Both the position numbers and the translations under genes were made by a program. A DNA stretch of 32,829 nt from an uncultured Pseudomonadota bacterium (GTDB taxonomy: Bacteria > Myxococcota_A > UBA796 > UBA9615): positions 1 through 32,829 of the forward strand of contig CALAGR010000427.1 in assembly GCA_937891735.1 (NCBI GenBank), read 5' to 3'. The notes below the pieces were generated by a model. The model worked only from the letters and a program-made list of their open reading frames with translations, did no database searches and was not told the origin of the DNA. Below, piece after piece: positions 31,046 to 32,829 of the stretch (its first letter is position 1; every line of letters begins with the position of its first letter).

Positions 31046-32829
31046 TCACCCGGCGATGGCGCCCCAGAGCGCCGCGAACACTCCCGCGAGGCCCTCGCCA
31101 GCGATGCCGCCTGCCCCGATCGCCGCGGCGAAGGTGGCGATGAAGAGCGGGTTCTTCTTCTTGATGGCGAGCATCATCATCGAGCCCAGGAAGATGCTGA
31201 CGCAGTAGTAGTACGGCACGACCATCGCCACGCCGAGCCCCAGGGGCGACGGCATCCACTTGCGAAGCGACTGGGGCGCCATGCCCTCGAGCAGCGCGAG
31301 GCCCACCCCGATGGCCGTGCCGACCCCCAGGCCGGTCATCGCGAAGCTCGGGAGCGCCGAGCTGCCTCGCGCCATCATCTGGGCGAGGCCGGACCAGGTG
31401 ACCGCGGCCGGCGCCGGCCACATCTCGCCGCCGATGGGCTTGCCCTGGATCAGCACCCAGAAGATGCCTGCGCAGAAGAAGCTGCCGATGGTCACCCCGA
31501 GCAGCTGCGCGATGACCTGCTTCTTGGGGGTCGCGCCCACGAGCCAGCCGGTCTTGAGGTCCTGCATCATGTCTGCCGCTTCGGAGGCGCCCCCCGCGGC
31601 CACGCCACCGGTCAGCAGGTTCGCCGAGGTCGCCGCAGCGACGCCTGCACCCATCGCGCCCTGCATCGATCCGAAGGCGATCTGCGTGACCGAGCCCATC
31701 GCGCCGACGGGGTTGATGTCCGTCTCGCCGGTGGCGCGCACCGCGATGACCGCCAGGAAGAACGACAGGATCACCGACAGGATCCCGAAGTACCACGGCA
31801 CGCCGAAGCTGAACTGGAGCATGCAGCACACGCCCACCACGGAGATCGTGAGGCCCGCGGCCCACCAGCTCTTGGGGAACTCGAGGTGCGCGATGGGGGA
31901 CACGCCGCCCGTGGACTGGAAGACGCTCTTGACCGCGGAGACGATGATCCGCCACTTCAGGGCCGTCGCCGTCAGCCCCGCCGAGACCATGATCCCGAGG
32001 CCGGGCCACATCGTCCACTTCACGATCAGGGAGTAGTAGGCGCCGGCCGACAGCGCGTTGAAGTTCTTGCAGCTGCCCTTGAAGAAGTCGGCGTCTGCGC
32101 CCACCAGCTCGGCTCCGCCGGCGACGGTCGCGTACAGCCCCTGGCACTGGGCCACGGCGGCCTCGGCGGTCATCTTCGTGGCGATCTCGAACAGGATCCC
32201 CTCGTTGATGAGCCAGGGGCCGAGGACCATGAACGCGGTGCCGCCGCCCAGCAGCAGCGAGATCCCCACCCGGGGGCCCACGAGGAACCCGGCCCCGAAC
32301 ATCATCGGTGAGGCCGCGGCGCCGAAGGTGAGCTTGCTGACGGCGATGCCGCCGACTCCCTTGAGCTTCTCGAACCAGGTGCCCACGGGGTAGTGGGTGT
32401 TCCAGCCCAGCAGGTCGCGCAGCAGGACGTACACGAAGCTCGGCGCCCCCACGAACAGCAGGGCCTTGGCGCGGGCCATGGCCTCGGAGCCGGTGGCGTG
32501 CATCGCCCTGATGGTCTCGGCGGCGGCCGTCCCGGTGGGGAACACGAGCTGATCCACCACCAGCATCTGGCGGCGCAGCGGGATCGCGAAGAACACGCCC
32601 AGGAACGAGGTGAAGAACACCCACAGCAGGACCTCCATGAAGGTCGGCCCGCGCTCGATGACGCCCTCTTCGGCCAGCAGGATGAGGGCGGGGATGACGT
32701 TGACGATGTTGCCCAGGGAGCCGGCCGCGCTGGCGAAGGTCTGGGTGGAGTTCGTCTCCAGCACCGAGAACGGCCGGCGCAGGCTCTTCATGATCGCGAC
32801 GGCGAGGATCACCGCGATGATCGAGCCGC
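31046..32829 (-). CDS. OPT-family oligopeptide transporter, N-terminus beyond window edge
   Basis: The frame is open through the right edge; 594 residues are visible and the start is missing. At least twelve hydrophobic segments are present. Blocks typical of the OPT family include MKSLRRPFSV near the visible start, LRRQMLVVDQLVFPTGTAAAETIRAMHA, VVDQLVFPTG, TDINPVGAMGSVTQIAFGSMQG, and QDLKTGWLVGATPKKQ with AQLLGVTIGSFF. OPT proteins are proton-coupled importers of small peptides, glutathione or metal-siderophore chelates. The bacterial members' substrates are mostly unproven. The gene is followed by the leader/ATP-grasp region on the same strand, which raises but does not prove a link to peptide or thiol uptake. 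Confidence 0.92.
   Translation of the reverse strand, partial: GSIIAVILAVAIMKSLRRPFSVLETNSTQTFASAAGSLGNIVNVIPALILLAEEGVIERGPTFMEVLLWVFFTSFLGVFFAIPLRRQMLVVDQLVFPTGTAAAETIRAMHATGSEAMARAKALLFVGAPSFVYVLLRDLLGWNTHYPVGTWFEKLKGVGGIAVSKLTFGAAASPMMFGAGFLVGPRVGISLLLGGGTAFMVLGPWLINEGILFEIATKMTAEAAVAQCQGLYATVAGGAELVGADADFFKGSCKNFNALSAGAYYSLIVKWTMWPGLGIMVSAGLTATALKWRIIVSAVKSVFQSTGGVSPIAHLEFPKSWWAAGLTISVVGVCCMLQFSFGVPWYFGILSVILSFFLAVIAVRATGETDINPVGAMGSVTQIAFGSMQGAMGAGVAAATSANLLTGGVAAGGASEAADMMQDLKTGWLVGATPKKQVIAQLLGVTIGSFFCAGIFWVLIQGKPIGGEMWPAPAAVTWSGLAQMMARGSSALPSFAMTGLGVGTAIGVGLALLEGMAPQSLRKWMPSPLGLGVAMVVPYYYCVSIFLGSMMMLAIKKKNPLFIATFAAAIGAGGIAGEGLAGVFAALWGAIAG

Overview
This is a GC-rich (about 70 %) chromosomal window whose content points to the Myxococcota or a related deltaproteobacterial lineage, probably from an uncultured member. 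The reasons are surface proteins built from MopE-like Asp/Cys metal-binding repeats and FG-GAP propellers, lipoproteins with long poly-aspartate tethers after the lipobox, 'DGxDNDxDGxxDCxDPDC' motifs, and many GTG starts with ATGA/GTGA overlaps. No phage, insertion sequence, CRISPR or tRNA gene is visible.

Layout. 1-2889 (+): the 3' part of a MopE/beta-helix surface protein gene, overlapping ruvX, then mltG. 2910-6884 (-): glutaryl-CoA dehydrogenase with its own promoter; upstream of it a coupled set of a TPR/zincin protein, an SDR epimerase and an unknown membrane protein. 6977-12478 (+): an aconitase/isopropylmalate dehydratase-type enzyme with its small domain first, a MopE/FG-GAP lipoprotein and a PQQ-propeller-like protein. 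12476-12639: a 160-base nested inverted repeat between convergent genes. 12665-19021 (-): a tight six-gene run of poly-Asp lipoprotein, Snf2 helicase, FmdB zinc ribbon, small lipoprotein, GT39-like membrane protein and degenerate RimB-type pepsin-fold protein. 19134-19567 (+): RNase P RNA (rnpB) with a UUCG-loop terminator. 19641-22187 (-): an OmpR-family response regulator and a histidine kinase. 22433-26694 (+): an orphan Flp pilin with terminator, an unknown protein, a beta-barrel-like protein, a large lipoprotein and a uracil-PRTase-like protein. 26685-27527 (-) htpX; 27616-28386 (+) xthA. 28390-30772 (-): CBS-pair protein, poly-Asp lipoprotein and a RimK-like ATP-grasp ligase. 31046 to the right edge (-): a partial OPT-family transporter.

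Most interesting locus: 30772-31019 on the minus strand. A short ORF with five clustered Cys codons, three of them TGT, lies between the OPT transporter and the ATP-grasp gene. Its last four codons are perfectly placed and complementary (11 bp, one G-U) to the 5' half of a strong intrinsic terminator that precedes the ATP-grasp gene. This is the architecture of a ribosome-mediated, cysteine-responsive transcription attenuator, here controlling a RimK-like ligase with no known link to cysteine. A consensus-like promoter (TTGACA, 17 bases, CACATT) overlaps the start of the short ORF.

All calls come from reading the sequence by eye; no database search was run.
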